The position numbers were made by a program, and so were the translations under genes. This document shows, piece by piece, positions 31,302 to 39,523 of a stretch of 50,706 bases of DNA (positions within the stretch are counted from its first letter, which is position 1; the number at the start of each line of letters is the position of its first letter). The notes beneath the pieces are model-generated. The model did no database searches, had not been told where the DNA came from, and worked only from the letters and a program-made list of their open reading frames with translations. Origin of the DNA: a bacterium (lineage in GTDB: Bacteria; Patescibacteriota; Minisyncoccia; Phycocordibacterales; UBA2100); NCBI GenBank assembly GCA_030647655.1, contig JAUSJH010000017.1:1-50706 (forward strand), given 5' to 3'.

Positions 31302-32816
31302 ATGCCTAAGAAGCGTCGTATCCCGGTCATCATGGCGACCCAGCATCCGGATAACGCCCGTAATCCCTTCTGGCAATCGACTGGCTTTGTGAGTGCCGCA
31401 GAAGAATTGGAAGAGGCCGTAGTGTGCTTTCGCGATCTCTCCGCCGAGGAGGTCATGTGGGATTTCGAAGGCAAATATGCAGATGAGGCAGTTGTGGACA
31501 AGCTGTTTTCAAAGCACTACGCGTATTTCAGAAAGCATCTTCTGGGGAAGGAAAAATTCCTGACATTCCGCTTGCCCAACGTGTGGAAAGAAAAGGGGTA
31601 CAGTCTCATTCGTACGCTCATGGTCATACTTACGAGCGAAGACATCGCTCACGACCTGAAATTCAAGGCGCGGCCGCTGTTCGAAGTCATCTTGCCAATG
31701 ACGGAGAGACCGGAGCAACTTATGTATATTCAAAAGTCATTCCAAAAGCTGGCCCACTTTAAATCAAAGATATTCACCCATCGCTCTGACAGCAATACCG
31801 ACCACGTGGAGATAATCCCACTGATAGAGGGCGTCGAAGATCAATTGCAAATCGCTACGCTCCTTACCCGTTATGTAGCATTGCATAAGAGATTCTTTCA
31901 TCGCAATCCCACTTCCCTCCGACCTTTTTTGGGCCTTTCTGATCCAGCACTCTTAAATGGCCTCATCCCGCGCGTGCTTGCGTGCAAGGTGGCGCTCTCC
32001 GAAATACATCGGTTTGGAAAAACCTATAAGCTTTCCATGTATCCGATCGTTGGGGGAGGTGCTCTCGTCTTCCGCGGTGGCTTGAGCCCTACACGCGCAC
32101 GAAAATTTGTTTCCGAATACAGGGGCGCGCGCACGGTTACCGTCCAATCGGCTTTCCGATATGATTATCCGATGCCGCAGGTCAAAAAAGCTATTTTGTA
32201 TCTGCGCGGCGCAGTGCCAAAGAGTCGCGTTCAGCAAGTGAGTAAGAAAGACCTCCGGTCCCTGCACGCCATAATCGACCTCTTTTCCAGAGTCTACCGC
32301 GCCACCGTCATCGGATTACTTGAAGAAATGCGACCTCTCTTTGCAGCCGTTCCAAAACGGAGGGAACGCCGGGAACAGGCGGGCCGTTTTGCCTATCACC
32401 GGTACATGGGGAAACACCCATTGCCACGTGCCATCGACTTTTCAGCCGCTTGGTATTCAATAGGAATACCGCCGGAATTTATTGGTTTGGGTAGGAGTCT
32501 GGAAGCGCTTAAAGAGTCCGAGATGCAGATATTGAAGAAATACTATATTCATTTCGAGAAAGACCTGACGGAAGCAGGAAGGTACCTTAATCGCTCCAAT
32601 GTGGAGCAGTTGGCGAAGAGCAACCCCTTTTGGCGCTTGATACTGAAAGATGTCGAGCTTGCCGAGAAGATATTGGGCGTTCACTTCGGACCCAAGACAA
32701 AAACAGAGTTGCTCCACTCACGCTTGACGTCCCGACTACTCCGGCATCGTAACAACACAAAAGAAGCGCAGCGCCTTATCGAGGAAACGGGCAAACTACG
32801 AAGGAGTCTGGGTTGA
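31302..32816 (+). CDS. ppcA: Archaeal-type phosphoenolpyruvate carboxylase
   Basis: A 504-residue protein starting MPKKRRIPVIMATQHPDNA. The IPxxMxTQHPDN opening is the hallmark of the small archaeal-type PEPC (PpcA), which is unrelated in size to the 900-residue bacterial enzyme. Further matches: VMWDFEGKYADEAVVDKLF, GKEKFLTFRLPN, IEGVEDQLQIATLL, FLGLSDPALLNG, RGGLSPTRARKF, TVTVQSAFRYDYP, YHRYMGKHPLPRAIDFSAAWYSIGIPPEFIGLGR. It carboxylates PEP to oxaloacetate. In a minimal-metabolism cell this may feed aspartate or supply a carbon skeleton; PEP is also a NeuB substrate. It lies between an intact AKR gene and an AKR relic. The PEP carboxylase role is clear; the regulatory sites are not. Confidence 0.9.
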   Translation: MPKKRRIPVIMATQHPDNARNPFWQSTGFVSAAEELEEAVVCFRDLSAEEVMWDFEGKYADEAVVDKLFSKHYAYFRKHLLGKEKFLTFRLPNVWKEKGYSLIRTLMVILTSEDIAHDLKFKARPLFEVILPMTERPEQLMYIQKSFQKLAHFKSKIFTHRSDSNTDHVEIIPLIEGVEDQLQIATLLTRYVALHKRFFHRNPTSLRPFLGLSDPALLNGLIPRVLACKVALSEIHRFGKTYKLSMYPIVGGGALVFRGGLSPTRARKFVSEYRGARTVTVQSAFRYDYPMPQVKKAILYLRGAVPKSRVQQVSKKDLRSLHAIIDLFSRVYRATVIGLLEEMRPLFAAVPKRRERREQAGRFAYHRYMGKHPLPRAIDFSAAWYSIGIPPEFIGLGRSLEALKESEMQILKKYYIHFEKDLTEAGRYLNRSNVEQLAKSNPFWRLILKDVELAEKILGVHFGPKTKTELLHSRLTSRLLRHRNNTKEAQRLIEETGKLRRSLG

Positions 32817-32912
32817 GTGATATCGCAACCAGCCGATCGTCGTCCCGAGCCCGATCTCCGATACCTCGAGCCCCGTACGGCCCAACGTGCGCTGTTTTAA
32901 CAACTGTGACAT
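32796..32912 (-). pseudogene. Truncated aldo/keto reductase 5' fragment
   Basis: The minus-strand frame from ATG 32912 reads MSQLLKQRTLGRTGLEVSEIGLGTT and then loses similarity (IGWLRYHSTQTPS) and stops. The first part matches the N-terminus of the AKR at 31209 (KERTLGRTGLKVSEVGLGTT), but the rest of the protein is missing and the frame runs into the 3' end of the PEPC gene. It differs from the intact copy at many third positions, so it is not a recent copy of that gene. The fragment is either a decayed second AKR or a small reused leader segment. Confidence 0.7.
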
Positions 32913-32917
32913 AGGGA

Positions 32918-32923
32918 TATAAT
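32918..32923 (+). promoter_or_regulatory. -10 element of the TIM-barrel isomerase gene
   Basis: A consensus TATAAT ends 6 nt before ATG 32930. The -35 region (TTTTAA at 17 nt) is weak. It lies right next to the start of the divergent AKR fragment. Confidence 0.6.
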
Positions 32924-32929
32924 GCCACG

Positions 32930-33763
32930 ATGAAAGCCAAAGTCCCACCTATTGGCATATTGGAAGGACGGCTGACGCCGTCGCGCGGACGTGGGATACA
33001 ATTCTTTCCCGATGACAATTGGGAGCAGGAATTCGAGGACGCGCGCACGATTGACCTTTCCTCCATCGAATTACTCATACGACCAAAAGGTCTGCGCGAG
33101 CATCCACTGATGACAAAAGAAGGTCGTGCGCGCTTGGGCGAATTAGTTAAGTCAACTGGCGTCGCTATCCCCTCCGTCCACGGCTTCTACATGCCCGAAG
33201 ATCAGTACGCGACCGATTTACTCGACGTCGTACGCGCGACTGCTGAGATTGGTGCCAAAGTGATACTCGTTTCCTTCTTCCACGAGAAAAAACTCTCGCC
33301 CGCGCCGGACGCCACATGGAAACGCGCACACGAGCTTCTCGCTCCTGCTGCTGCGACGGCGAAAGACGTTGGCGTACAGCTTGGCATCGAGGCCGAGCTT
33401 CCGGCACAAACACTCTTAGATTTTATGGCGCAAGCAGTGACACCGGAGGCATTCGGTGTATATTATGACTTGGGCAACGTGTTCGCCTGCGGGTTCCCCG
33501 TCGCCGATGAGATACACCTGCTTCGAGACCGCATTGTGGGCGTGCATATAAAAGACAGGTTGCCTAATACCGACCCCGCTGTGGAAAGTAAGACGGTGTC
33601 ACTCGGAGAAGGATGCGCGGATTTCAAGGCCGCGTTCGTAGCTCTTCGTGAGATCGGCTACACCCGCCCGCTTATCATCCAAGGCGCACGCGGCGAAGAC
33701 GGTGATGAGTTGGAACGAAATAAAACATATAGAGAATTCATAGAAAACATATGGCAAAACTAA
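32930..33763 (+). CDS. Sugar phosphate isomerase/epimerase-like TIM barrel
   Basis: A 277-residue protein of the xylose isomerase-like (AP_endonuc_2) fold. Metal-site candidates follow the family order: IELLIRP, SVHGFYMPEDQ, LGIEAELP (Glu), VYYDLGNVFACG (Asp), VGVHIKDR (His) and the final LIIQGARGED (usually Glu). It resembles hexulose-6-phosphate 3-epimerase and L-xylulose-5-phosphate epimerase relatives; the substrate is not evident. It overlaps the following SDR by 13 bp, so both act in one short operon, perhaps interconverting and oxidising a sugar precursor. Confidence 0.78.
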   Translation: MKAKVPPIGILEGRLTPSRGRGIQFFPDDNWEQEFEDARTIDLSSIELLIRPKGLREHPLMTKEGRARLGELVKSTGVAIPSVHGFYMPEDQYATDLLDVVRATAEIGAKVILVSFFHEKKLSPAPDATWKRAHELLAPAAATAKDVGVQLGIEAELPAQTLLDFMAQAVTPEAFGVYYDLGNVFACGFPVADEIHLLRDRIVGVHIKDRLPNTDPAVESKTVSLGEGCADFKAAFVALREIGYTRPLIIQGARGEDGDELERNKTYREFIENIWQN

Positions 33764-34542
33764 CAGAATTATTTTCCCTCGAAGGTCGCGTCGCCATTAT
33801 CACCGGCGGCGACGGGCGCCTCGGTATCGAACACGCAAAAGCGCTTTCTGCAGCGGGCGCAAAGGTCTACTCTTTTGATACTACGCGCTCGGACGAGCTC
33901 GCGAAAGTCGGCACGCACATTGATGTGGATATCACAAAGCCCGAAGAAATTATCCGCGCCGTTGCGCAGGTGGTGAGCGAAGCGAGCCATATCGATATTC
34001 TCATCAACAATGCCGTGATTGATCCCCCGCTCCCCAAGGAAGGCGAGGCGGGCTGGGAAGACTACACAGAATTTCCCAAGGCGCAGTGGGAGAAGGAAAT
34101 CGCCGTCGGCCTCTCTGGTGCGCAATATACAATCCAAGCCGTGGCGCCGCAGATGAAAAAGCAAAAGAAAGGCTCCATCATCAACATCACCTCCACCTCG
34201 GGCATCACCGCCCCCAATCACTCCAAATATCCCGAAGGCCGCTTCAAATCAGCCGCCTATCCCACCGTAAAGACAGCGCTTCTCGGGCTCACGCGCGCAT
34301 GGGCATCGTACTTCTCCGCAGTTGGGACACCAGATGTACGCGTAAATGCGGTCGCCTTCGGTGCGGTCAATTTCAAAGAAATAACGCCCGAACTTCTAGA
34401 AAAACTCAAAGGCCGCAACATGCTCGGTCGTCCCGCGCGACCTGATGAATATCATGGAGCGATAGTCTTCCTCGCGAGCGATGCCTCCGCATTCATGACC
34501 GCGCAAACGCTCGTGATGGACGCCGGTCAGACCGCTTGGTAG
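33751..34542 (+). CDS. Short-chain dehydrogenase/reductase
   Basis: A 263-residue classical SDR. The cofactor motif is VAIITGGDGRLGIEHAKAL, then ILINNAVID (NNAG-like), the Ser of ITSTSG and the catalytic YPTVK (Tyr-x3-Lys) in SAAYPTVKTALLGLTRAWASYF, followed by VRVNAVAFGAVNF and FLASDASAFMTAQTLVMDAGQ. This form resembles gluconate/3-oxoacyl reductase-like enzymes and SDRs found in nonulosonate clusters, for instance Legionella or Campylobacter type PtmA (inference). It is translated from within the end of the isomerase gene. The specific substrate is unknown. Confidence 0.85.
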   Translation: MAKLTELFSLEGRVAIITGGDGRLGIEHAKALSAAGAKVYSFDTTRSDELAKVGTHIDVDITKPEEIIRAVAQVVSEASHIDILINNAVIDPPLPKEGEAGWEDYTEFPKAQWEKEIAVGLSGAQYTIQAVAPQMKKQKKGSIINITSTSGITAPNHSKYPEGRFKSAAYPTVKTALLGLTRAWASYFSAVGTPDVRVNAVAFGAVNFKEITPELLEKLKGRNMLGRPARPDEYHGAIVFLASDASAFMTAQTLVMDAGQTAW

Positions 34543-34549
34543 GGCCTCC

Positions 34550-34633
34550 GCTTCGAATGCGCGTCGCTTTGGGGTCGCTATCTGCGCGTGCTCGCGCAGC
34601 GCTCGATCTCGGCGCCAGTCGCGCCTGCGAAGC
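34550..34633. repeat. GC-rich hairpin cluster in the convergent intergenic region
   Basis: In the 120 bp between the SDR stop and the aminotransferase stop there is a perfect 7-bp stem CTGCGCG/CGCGCAG (34582-34588/34593-34599) with a 4-nt loop. It lies inside an outer symmetric pairing GCTTCG-4nt-CGCG with CGCG-4nt-CGAAGC (34550-34633). No T-run is present. It may act as a bidirectional terminator or be a palindromic element like that at 4126. Confidence 0.5.
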
Positions 34634-34662
34634 CCCCAAACCAACGTGCCTCCTCGCTTCGG

Positions 34663-35913
34663 TTATGCAAGTTCAGGCCGTGACTCGAAAAATGCAATTG
34701 TCTTTTTGAGCGCGGTCACTTGTGCCTTTCGCTCGGCCGCGGTTTGCTGGTTCGTTGTAAATTGGAGCATCTTCGGTTGTAGATTTTCGGCAGCCGGACA
34801 TTTTGGCGAACGAAGGTATCCTTTCAGATACTTGCCCTGATCGGGAATATCGGGGAACAATCTTCCTTCTTGCGAAATGATCTCTGACGCCGGTTCGCGA
34901 TAGGCCAAGGCCCATGCTGCGTAGATACCATCACCCCCTAATTCCATGTACTTCTTGCGGAACTCGCGCCAGTCAATCTTTTCTCCGAGGCGCACTGCAA
35001 AGGTAAAGTAGCTGTTGGTCTCTCCCGCAGCGACTTTCTGCGGATGAAGCCATTGAACTCCGCGCATTGCCTTTGCATACTCCTGTGCCATCTTGATGCG
35101 GTTCTCGACAAAGATATCGAGCCGCTCGAGTTGTGCGAGGCCCACCGCCGCGAGTATTTCGGAAAAACGATAATTGTATCCGAGCCCGTTGTGGCGCAGG
35201 TAGTCGGGGTCTTGCACGACATCTTTCATCGCTTTCACCATCCGACGACCCGCCTTCGTATTGATGAATCCATGATTCCCGAATTTCCGGATGCGCTCCG
35301 CCAATTGTTCGTCGTTGGTGAGGATGATGCCGCCGTCTCCGGTCGTCATGTGCTTCGTCGCTTGGAAACTAAAGCTCCCTGCGTGGCCGATCGTGCCGGC
35401 GATGCGCCCCTTCTTGTCTTTCCCCAAGAAACATTCGGCGCAATCTTCAAGCACATAGAGATTGTGCTTCTTCGCAATATCCATTATCGCTTCCATGTCG
35501 CATACGCCGCCGTAGGTGTGTACTGCGATTATTGCTTTCGTGCGGGAAGTTATTTTGCGCTCGATATCTTTCGGGTCTATCAAGAACGTCTCGGGGTCGA
35601 CGTCCGCATATACGGGAGTCGCGCCAGTCATAAGAATGGTCGAGGTACACATAAAGGGCGTGAGCGGCGGCGTTATGACCTCGTCCCCTGGCGCGACACC
35701 GAATGCCGTGAGCGTCTGATGGAGCGCGGCGGTACCGGAATTGGTGGTGATGGCATACTTCGCCCCGAACTTGTTCGTGAATGCCTCTTCGAAACGCGCG
35801 TTCATGCTCCCCGCAGGGCCGCCAGAGAGACCGCTCCGGAGTACCTCGCGGAGGTATTTCAGCTCGTTGCCCTTGAACCGCCACGCATTGCTTGGTTTTA
35901 TTGTTTGAGCCAT
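34663..35913 (-). CDS. DegT/DnrJ/EryC1/StrS sugar aminotransferase
   Basis: A 416-residue PLP-dependent NDP-sugar aminotransferase. The PLP Lys187 lies in FSFQATKHMTTGDGG, Asp157 in LEDCAE contacts the pyridine nitrogen, and the glycine-rich TTNSGTAALH binds phosphate. The C-terminal arm with YNYRFSEILAAVGLAQL is typical. It transfers an amino group from Glu to a keto-sugar. A strong Shine-Dalgarno (AAAGGAG, about 10 nt before ATG 35913) is present, unlike at most other genes here, and it is downstream of the SpsF-type gene in the same operon. The pairing resembles SpsC with SpsF in Bacillus spore-coat polysaccharide synthesis (family knowledge). Confidence 0.92.
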   Translation of the reverse strand: MAQTIKPSNAWRFKGNELKYLREVLRSGLSGGPAGSMNARFEEAFTNKFGAKYAITTNSGTAALHQTLTAFGVAPGDEVITPPLTPFMCTSTILMTGATPVYADVDPETFLIDPKDIERKITSRTKAIIAVHTYGGVCDMEAIMDIAKKHNLYVLEDCAECFLGKDKKGRIAGTIGHAGSFSFQATKHMTTGDGGIILTNDEQLAERIRKFGNHGFINTKAGRRMVKAMKDVVQDPDYLRHNGLGYNYRFSEILAAVGLAQLERLDIFVENRIKMAQEYAKAMRGVQWLHPQKVAAGETNSYFTFAVRLGEKIDWREFRKKYMELGGDGIYAAWALAYREPASEIISQEGRLFPDIPDQGKYLKGYLRSPKCPAAENLQPKMLQFTTNQQTAAERKAQVTALKKTIAFFESRPELA

Positions 35914-35920
35914 AACGAAA

Positions 35921-36682
35921 TCACTCCTTTAACTTCAATGTCGTCTTTTTTCGCTGATTGTCAAGAAATTCGGCTTGTCGGAAATAATTGATCTCGTTGA
36001 TTTCCGGTTTCTCTCGCAACAGGTTCAGGATGTTCGGTGTTGATGCAGTATTGCGGTCCGTGCCAAGCTCATCGAACACGCGCTCGAAAAATGCGAGGTC
36101 TTCGGGATAATCCAGCGTCATGCGCACGCCGTCCAAATGGTAGACGGGGTCTTCCACCTTCAATTCGGCGATTTTGAAAAGTCCTGTGTCGGTAAAGTAA
36201 ACCCACATCATCTCGGTATCGGTGCTGTCTTTTATTTCGCATACTTTTTTGAGTGCAGACGCAGAGAAACAATATGTAAAAGCACCGCACGCGAGCGTCT
36301 TTGGCCCTTGGATAAAATCCGGCGTATCTTGTTTCGCCTGTTCTATCGCAAGCTCGCACAGCTCCGGCGCAAAGAAAAGATCGTCGGCGTCTATCGTCAA
36401 AATATAGTCTGCGCCGCACATCTCCGAGGCGCCGTGCCATCGCTCAAGTTTGTCCTCGAGACTTCCGCGGAAACACAGGATGCCTTCATTTTTCGCTATC
36501 TCCTCCAAAACATCGTCCTGCGGTCTGTCCGAAGTGCAGAGCACAATACCATCGAGCCCACGTATCATCTTTGCGCGGTCTATGACGTGCTCGATGACCT
36601 TTCTCCCCTTAATGGGTAAAAGCATTTTCTGCGGCAGGCGGTTGGAATCCGTCCGCGCGGTGATGAAGGCAAAAAATCTCAT
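35921..36682 (-). CDS. Cytidylyltransferase, SpsF/NeuA-like
   Basis: A 253-residue nucleotidyltransferase of the CMP-sugar synthetase fold. FFAFITARTDSNRLPQKMLLPIKGRKVIEHVIDRA is the SpsF form of the CTP-binding ARxxSxRLPxK motif. ILTIDADDLFFAPELCELAI carries the metal-binding acidic residues. Expected role: activation of an acidic or amino sugar with CMP. With NeuB (20485) and the aminotransferase (34663) it forms the core of a possible CMP-nonulosonate route, here split over two operons. The promoter is well formed. A direct NeuA call is not made because the sugar-binding part is not distinctive. Confidence 0.82.
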   Translation of the reverse strand: MRFFAFITARTDSNRLPQKMLLPIKGRKVIEHVIDRAKMIRGLDGIVLCTSDRPQDDVLEEIAKNEGILCFRGSLEDKLERWHGASEMCGADYILTIDADDLFFAPELCELAIEQAKQDTPDFIQGPKTLACGAFTYCFSASALKKVCEIKDSTDTEMMWVYFTDTGLFKIAELKVEDPVYHLDGVRMTLDYPEDLAFFERVFDELGTDRNTASTPNILNLLREKPEINEINYFRQAEFLDNQRKKTTLKLKE

Positions 36683-36691
36683 CGAAAATCA

Positions 36692-36720
36692 ACTATAGGA
36701 TGTGCTGAAGGGTGCGTCAA
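36692..36720 (-). promoter_or_regulatory. Promoter of the SpsF/aminotransferase operon
   Basis: TTGACG (36720-36715), 17 nt, TATAGT (36697-36692), then 9 nt to ATG 36682. This is one of the best consensus matches in the window. Confidence 0.7.
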
Positions 36721-36736
36721 ACAGGCTACAGTGTGG

Positions 36737-36803
36737 TATACCCCATGAGATAAGCTTCCCGTTATTTTGTTCCCAGTTTTTAGTTTCTATCTCACGGGGT
36801 ATA
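36737..36803. promoter_or_regulatory. 16-bp inverted repeat in the divergent promoter region
   Basis: 36737-36752 and 36788-36803 are inverted copies with one mismatch (TATACCCC, A or G, TGAGATA), 35 nt apart. The right arm runs into the -10 box of the GT-C gene (TATAGAAT, 36800-36807). The expected RNA start is downstream, so the repeat acts as DNA, possibly as an operator or paired promoter half-sites. Confidence 0.6.
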
Positions 36804-36816
36804 GAATGGACCCATC

Positions 36817-38235
36817 ATGGAAATGACGCCATTCTGGGGAAAAGTCTTTTGCGCATGCGTACTTGTGGCCAGCGCCTTTCTGTTCCTATTTCAGCTCAAT
36901 GCGCGCCCCTTCTGGGATTACGACGAGGCGATTTTTGCGCAGGTCAATCGCGAGACGGTGCAAAGCGAAAATCCGCTCATCCTTACGTATCTTGGGAAAC
37001 CTTTCTTCGAGAAACCGCCGCTTTATTTTTGGTTGAGCATGGCGACCGATAGGATATTCAACCAACCGGAGCTCTCCTACCGCCTGCCGGCCGCGCTCTT
37101 CGGGATACTCTCGATAGCGCTCGTGATGCTGATAACCTTAACCATCACAGGAAGTTTGTTCGCGAGCGGATTAGCCGGCCTCGCGCTCCTTACGATCGGA
37201 CCGTTCATTGACGAAGGCAGGCAGGTGCGGCTCGACGTGCCCGCCATCGCGATGATACTCCTCGGCGTCTATTCATTCTTGAAAGGGTTGAAGAAGCCTA
37301 TGTGGTTCCTCGGCATTGGCGTCAGCCTTGCGCTCGGATTCCTCTTCAAAAGTGTCGTCGGGCTTCTCGGCGTGCTTTTTATTTTAATATGGTCACTTTT
37401 TTACCGAGATTTCCGGTGGCTGAAAAATAGATATTTCTGGGCCGGATTAGCGCTCGGTGGTGGGCTCTTGGGGCTTTGGTTTGGGTATGAGACATACTAT
37501 TTCGGCGCAACGTTCTGGAATACGCATTTCGCGTGGTACATCTTCGGCCTCGCGGTTGGGGGTGTTGTAACGACCGAACTCACGGGATTTGCGTATGTAC
37601 GGTACGTATTTTACTACCTCGCACCGTGGAGTTGGGTATTCGTCGCCGCTTTCGTGTGGACTTCCATAAAGTACAAGCAGGTGAGCGAGCGGCACGCGCC
37701 TATTATCATTTTTGGCCTTACTTCACTCGCTATTCTAGCGCTTTTCACCATCGCATCCGCAAAATACTATCGCTATCTTCTACCGAGCTATCCTTTTATC
37801 GCCATCACGGTCGCTCTCGCAATCTACGCGTTTCTTCAGGAAAAAAGGTCGCGGCTACGCATCTCACTCGTTGCGTTGTTATTCGCTACCGCGTCCGTCA
37901 ATACATACCTATACTCATCCCACGCGTACAGCATGCTGCTGGTGAACGACCTCATAACAAAAGAAGAGGCCGACATCGGACTTTTCCTTGCAAGACCCGA
38001 GAATACGGACGAAATATATACTTACCAGCATGATTACTGGGATACCATCCGTTACTATAGCGGCGGACGTATGATTAGAGGTATAGAGCTCGATCAGATT
38101 TTGGACAAACCGTTTTTTCTCGTCATGCCGCGTCCTCTCTTCTACAAGCACTCGCCCTTCCCGCCGGAGTTGGACGCGCACTTCACTTCGCTGTACGGTG
38201 GCGAGATAGTCGTACTGCTGCACTTCACGCCGTAG
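36817..38235 (+). CDS. GT-C glycosyltransferase, ArnT/PMT (GT39/GT83) type
   Basis: A 472-residue polytopic membrane enzyme. After the first helix comes the hallmark FWDYDEAIFAQVNRETVQSENPLILTYLGKPFFEKPPLYFWL, in which the Asp/Glu pair is the catalytic and metal site of ArnT-like transferases. Around ten further membrane helices follow, and the KYYRYLLPSYPF segment is typical. The soluble C-terminal tail is short. It transfers a sugar from polyprenyl-phosphate to a glycan or lipid outside the membrane (family knowledge). TAGAAT ends 9 nt before the ATG. The flippase gene follows on the same strand with its own promoter. Confidence 0.88.
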   Translation: MEMTPFWGKVFCACVLVASAFLFLFQLNARPFWDYDEAIFAQVNRETVQSENPLILTYLGKPFFEKPPLYFWLSMATDRIFNQPELSYRLPAALFGILSIALVMLITLTITGSLFASGLAGLALLTIGPFIDEGRQVRLDVPAIAMILLGVYSFLKGLKKPMWFLGIGVSLALGFLFKSVVGLLGVLFILIWSLFYRDFRWLKNRYFWAGLALGGGLLGLWFGYETYYFGATFWNTHFAWYIFGLAVGGVVTTELTGFAYVRYVFYYLAPWSWVFVAAFVWTSIKYKQVSERHAPIIIFGLTSLAILALFTIASAKYYRYLLPSYPFIAITVALAIYAFLQEKRSRLRISLVALLFATASVNTYLYSSHAYSMLLVNDLITKEEADIGLFLARPENTDEIYTYQHDYWDTIRYYSGGRMIRGIELDQILDKPFFLVMPRPLFYKHSPFPPELDAHFTSLYGGEIVVLLHFTP

Positions 38236-38252
38236 CTCTAATGCGATAGCAT
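38224..38252 (+). promoter_or_regulatory. Flippase promoter
   Basis: TTCACG (38224-38229), 17 nt, TAGCAT (38247-38252), then 8 nt to ATG 38261. The -35 box lies in the end of the preceding gene. Confidence 0.4.
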
Positions 38253-38260
38253 GAGCCGAT

Positions 38261-39523
38261 ATGTTCGCACGGCTCAAAGATACGCTCCACGATACGCTCC
38301 GCTGGAGCGAGACCTACACGAAGACCGACATGCTCTACATGACGCATGGCGGATTCTGGCTCTCGCTCGCAAAGGGCGTGGGTCTCTTCTCGTCACTTTT
38401 GTTTGCCGTTGCAATGGCAAACCTCATCCCGCCGGAGGTATTCGGGACCTACAAATTCGTGCTTTCGGGAGCCGCAATTATCGGAGCATTTTCTTTGACC
38501 GGCATGGGAGCAGCGATCACGCAGGCGGTAGCACGCGGATTCGAAGGAGCATTGCAGGAAGGCACCAGAGCGTATTTCAAGTGGAGCTGGGGCGTTATCG
38601 GCATCTCGATCGCTGTCGCAATCTATTATTTCATCAATGACAACTTTGTACTCGCGATCTCATTCCTAATTGCCGGTGCGTGTAGCCCCATCATCACCGG
38701 TTTTTCGTTCTTCGCACAATTCATCTCGGGGAAAAAAGACTTCAGAACGCAGGCCCTGTATGACAGCGTCCGGAACGTTACTCCTGCCGCAGTTCTCATA
38801 CTGACCATTTTTCTGACAAGGGACCCAATACTGATAATCCTTGCGTATTTTGTCTCGAGTGCGCTCTGTAATTTCCTCCTCCATCTCTCGACCGTGCAAA
38901 GATACCGGCCGAACGAGCGAGTCGACCCCGACACCGTTGTATACGGTAAACATGCGAGTGTAACTGGAATACTGGCAAAGGTCGCCGAACAGGTCGACAA
39001 GGTCCTCGTCTTCCATTACCTCGGTGCGGCACAACTGGCAGTCTACGCATTCGCGCAAACGCCGATAAACAACCTCAAATTGCTGAACGACATCCCCTCG
39101 CGACTCGCGCTCCCCAAATTAAGTGCGCGGGGATTGCCTGAATTGCAAGAATCGCTTCCGAGGAAAGTCTTTCTGCTCGTCGGCATTATGCTTGTAATCG
39201 CCATCATTTATATCGTTGCCGCTCCTTTCGTCTTCCGGCTTCTGTTCCCTCAATATCTCGACGCTATCGTTTTTACCCAAATCTTGGCCATCTCACTTAT
39301 ATTCGCACCCGGCTCGATGTTCAATGAGGCACTCACGGCACATCTTAAAAAACGGGAGATGTATATCTCGCAAACGGTTCTCCCCGTTACGCGGATTGCC
39401 CTCCTAATCGTCCTTCTGCCGCTCTATGGCATCTGGGGAGCTGTCGGCGCTCTTATTGTCTCGCAAGCGCTTATGTTCGCGCTCGCGGGGTTCCTCTTCT
39501 GGCAGGCAAAACACGAAGCCTAG
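38261..39523 (+). CDS. Polysaccharide flippase, Wzx/MOP superfamily
   Basis: A 420-residue protein with about 12 predicted membrane segments, starting with GGFWLSLAKGVGLFSSLLFAVAMANLIPPEVFGTYKFVLS, the typical opening of MOP-type O-antigen and teichuronic acid flippases. Later segments (FAQTPINNLKLLNDIPSRLALPKLS, then LFPQYLDAIVFTQILAISLIFAPGSMFNEAL) also fit. It should move lipid-linked oligosaccharide to the outer face of the membrane, feeding the WaaL/Wzy-like protein at 7416. It ends overlapping the convergent ColD-like gene by 4 bp. Confidence 0.9.
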   Translation: MFARLKDTLHDTLRWSETYTKTDMLYMTHGGFWLSLAKGVGLFSSLLFAVAMANLIPPEVFGTYKFVLSGAAIIGAFSLTGMGAAITQAVARGFEGALQEGTRAYFKWSWGVIGISIAVAIYYFINDNFVLAISFLIAGACSPIITGFSFFAQFISGKKDFRTQALYDSVRNVTPAAVLILTIFLTRDPILIILAYFVSSALCNFLLHLSTVQRYRPNERVDPDTVVYGKHASVTGILAKVAEQVDKVLVFHYLGAAQLAVYAFAQTPINNLKLLNDIPSRLALPKLSARGLPELQESLPRKVFLLVGIMLVIAIIYIVAAPFVFRLLFPQYLDAIVFTQILAISLIFAPGSMFNEALTAHLKKREMYISQTVLPVTRIALLIVLLPLYGIWGAVGALIVSQALMFALAGFLFWQAKHEA

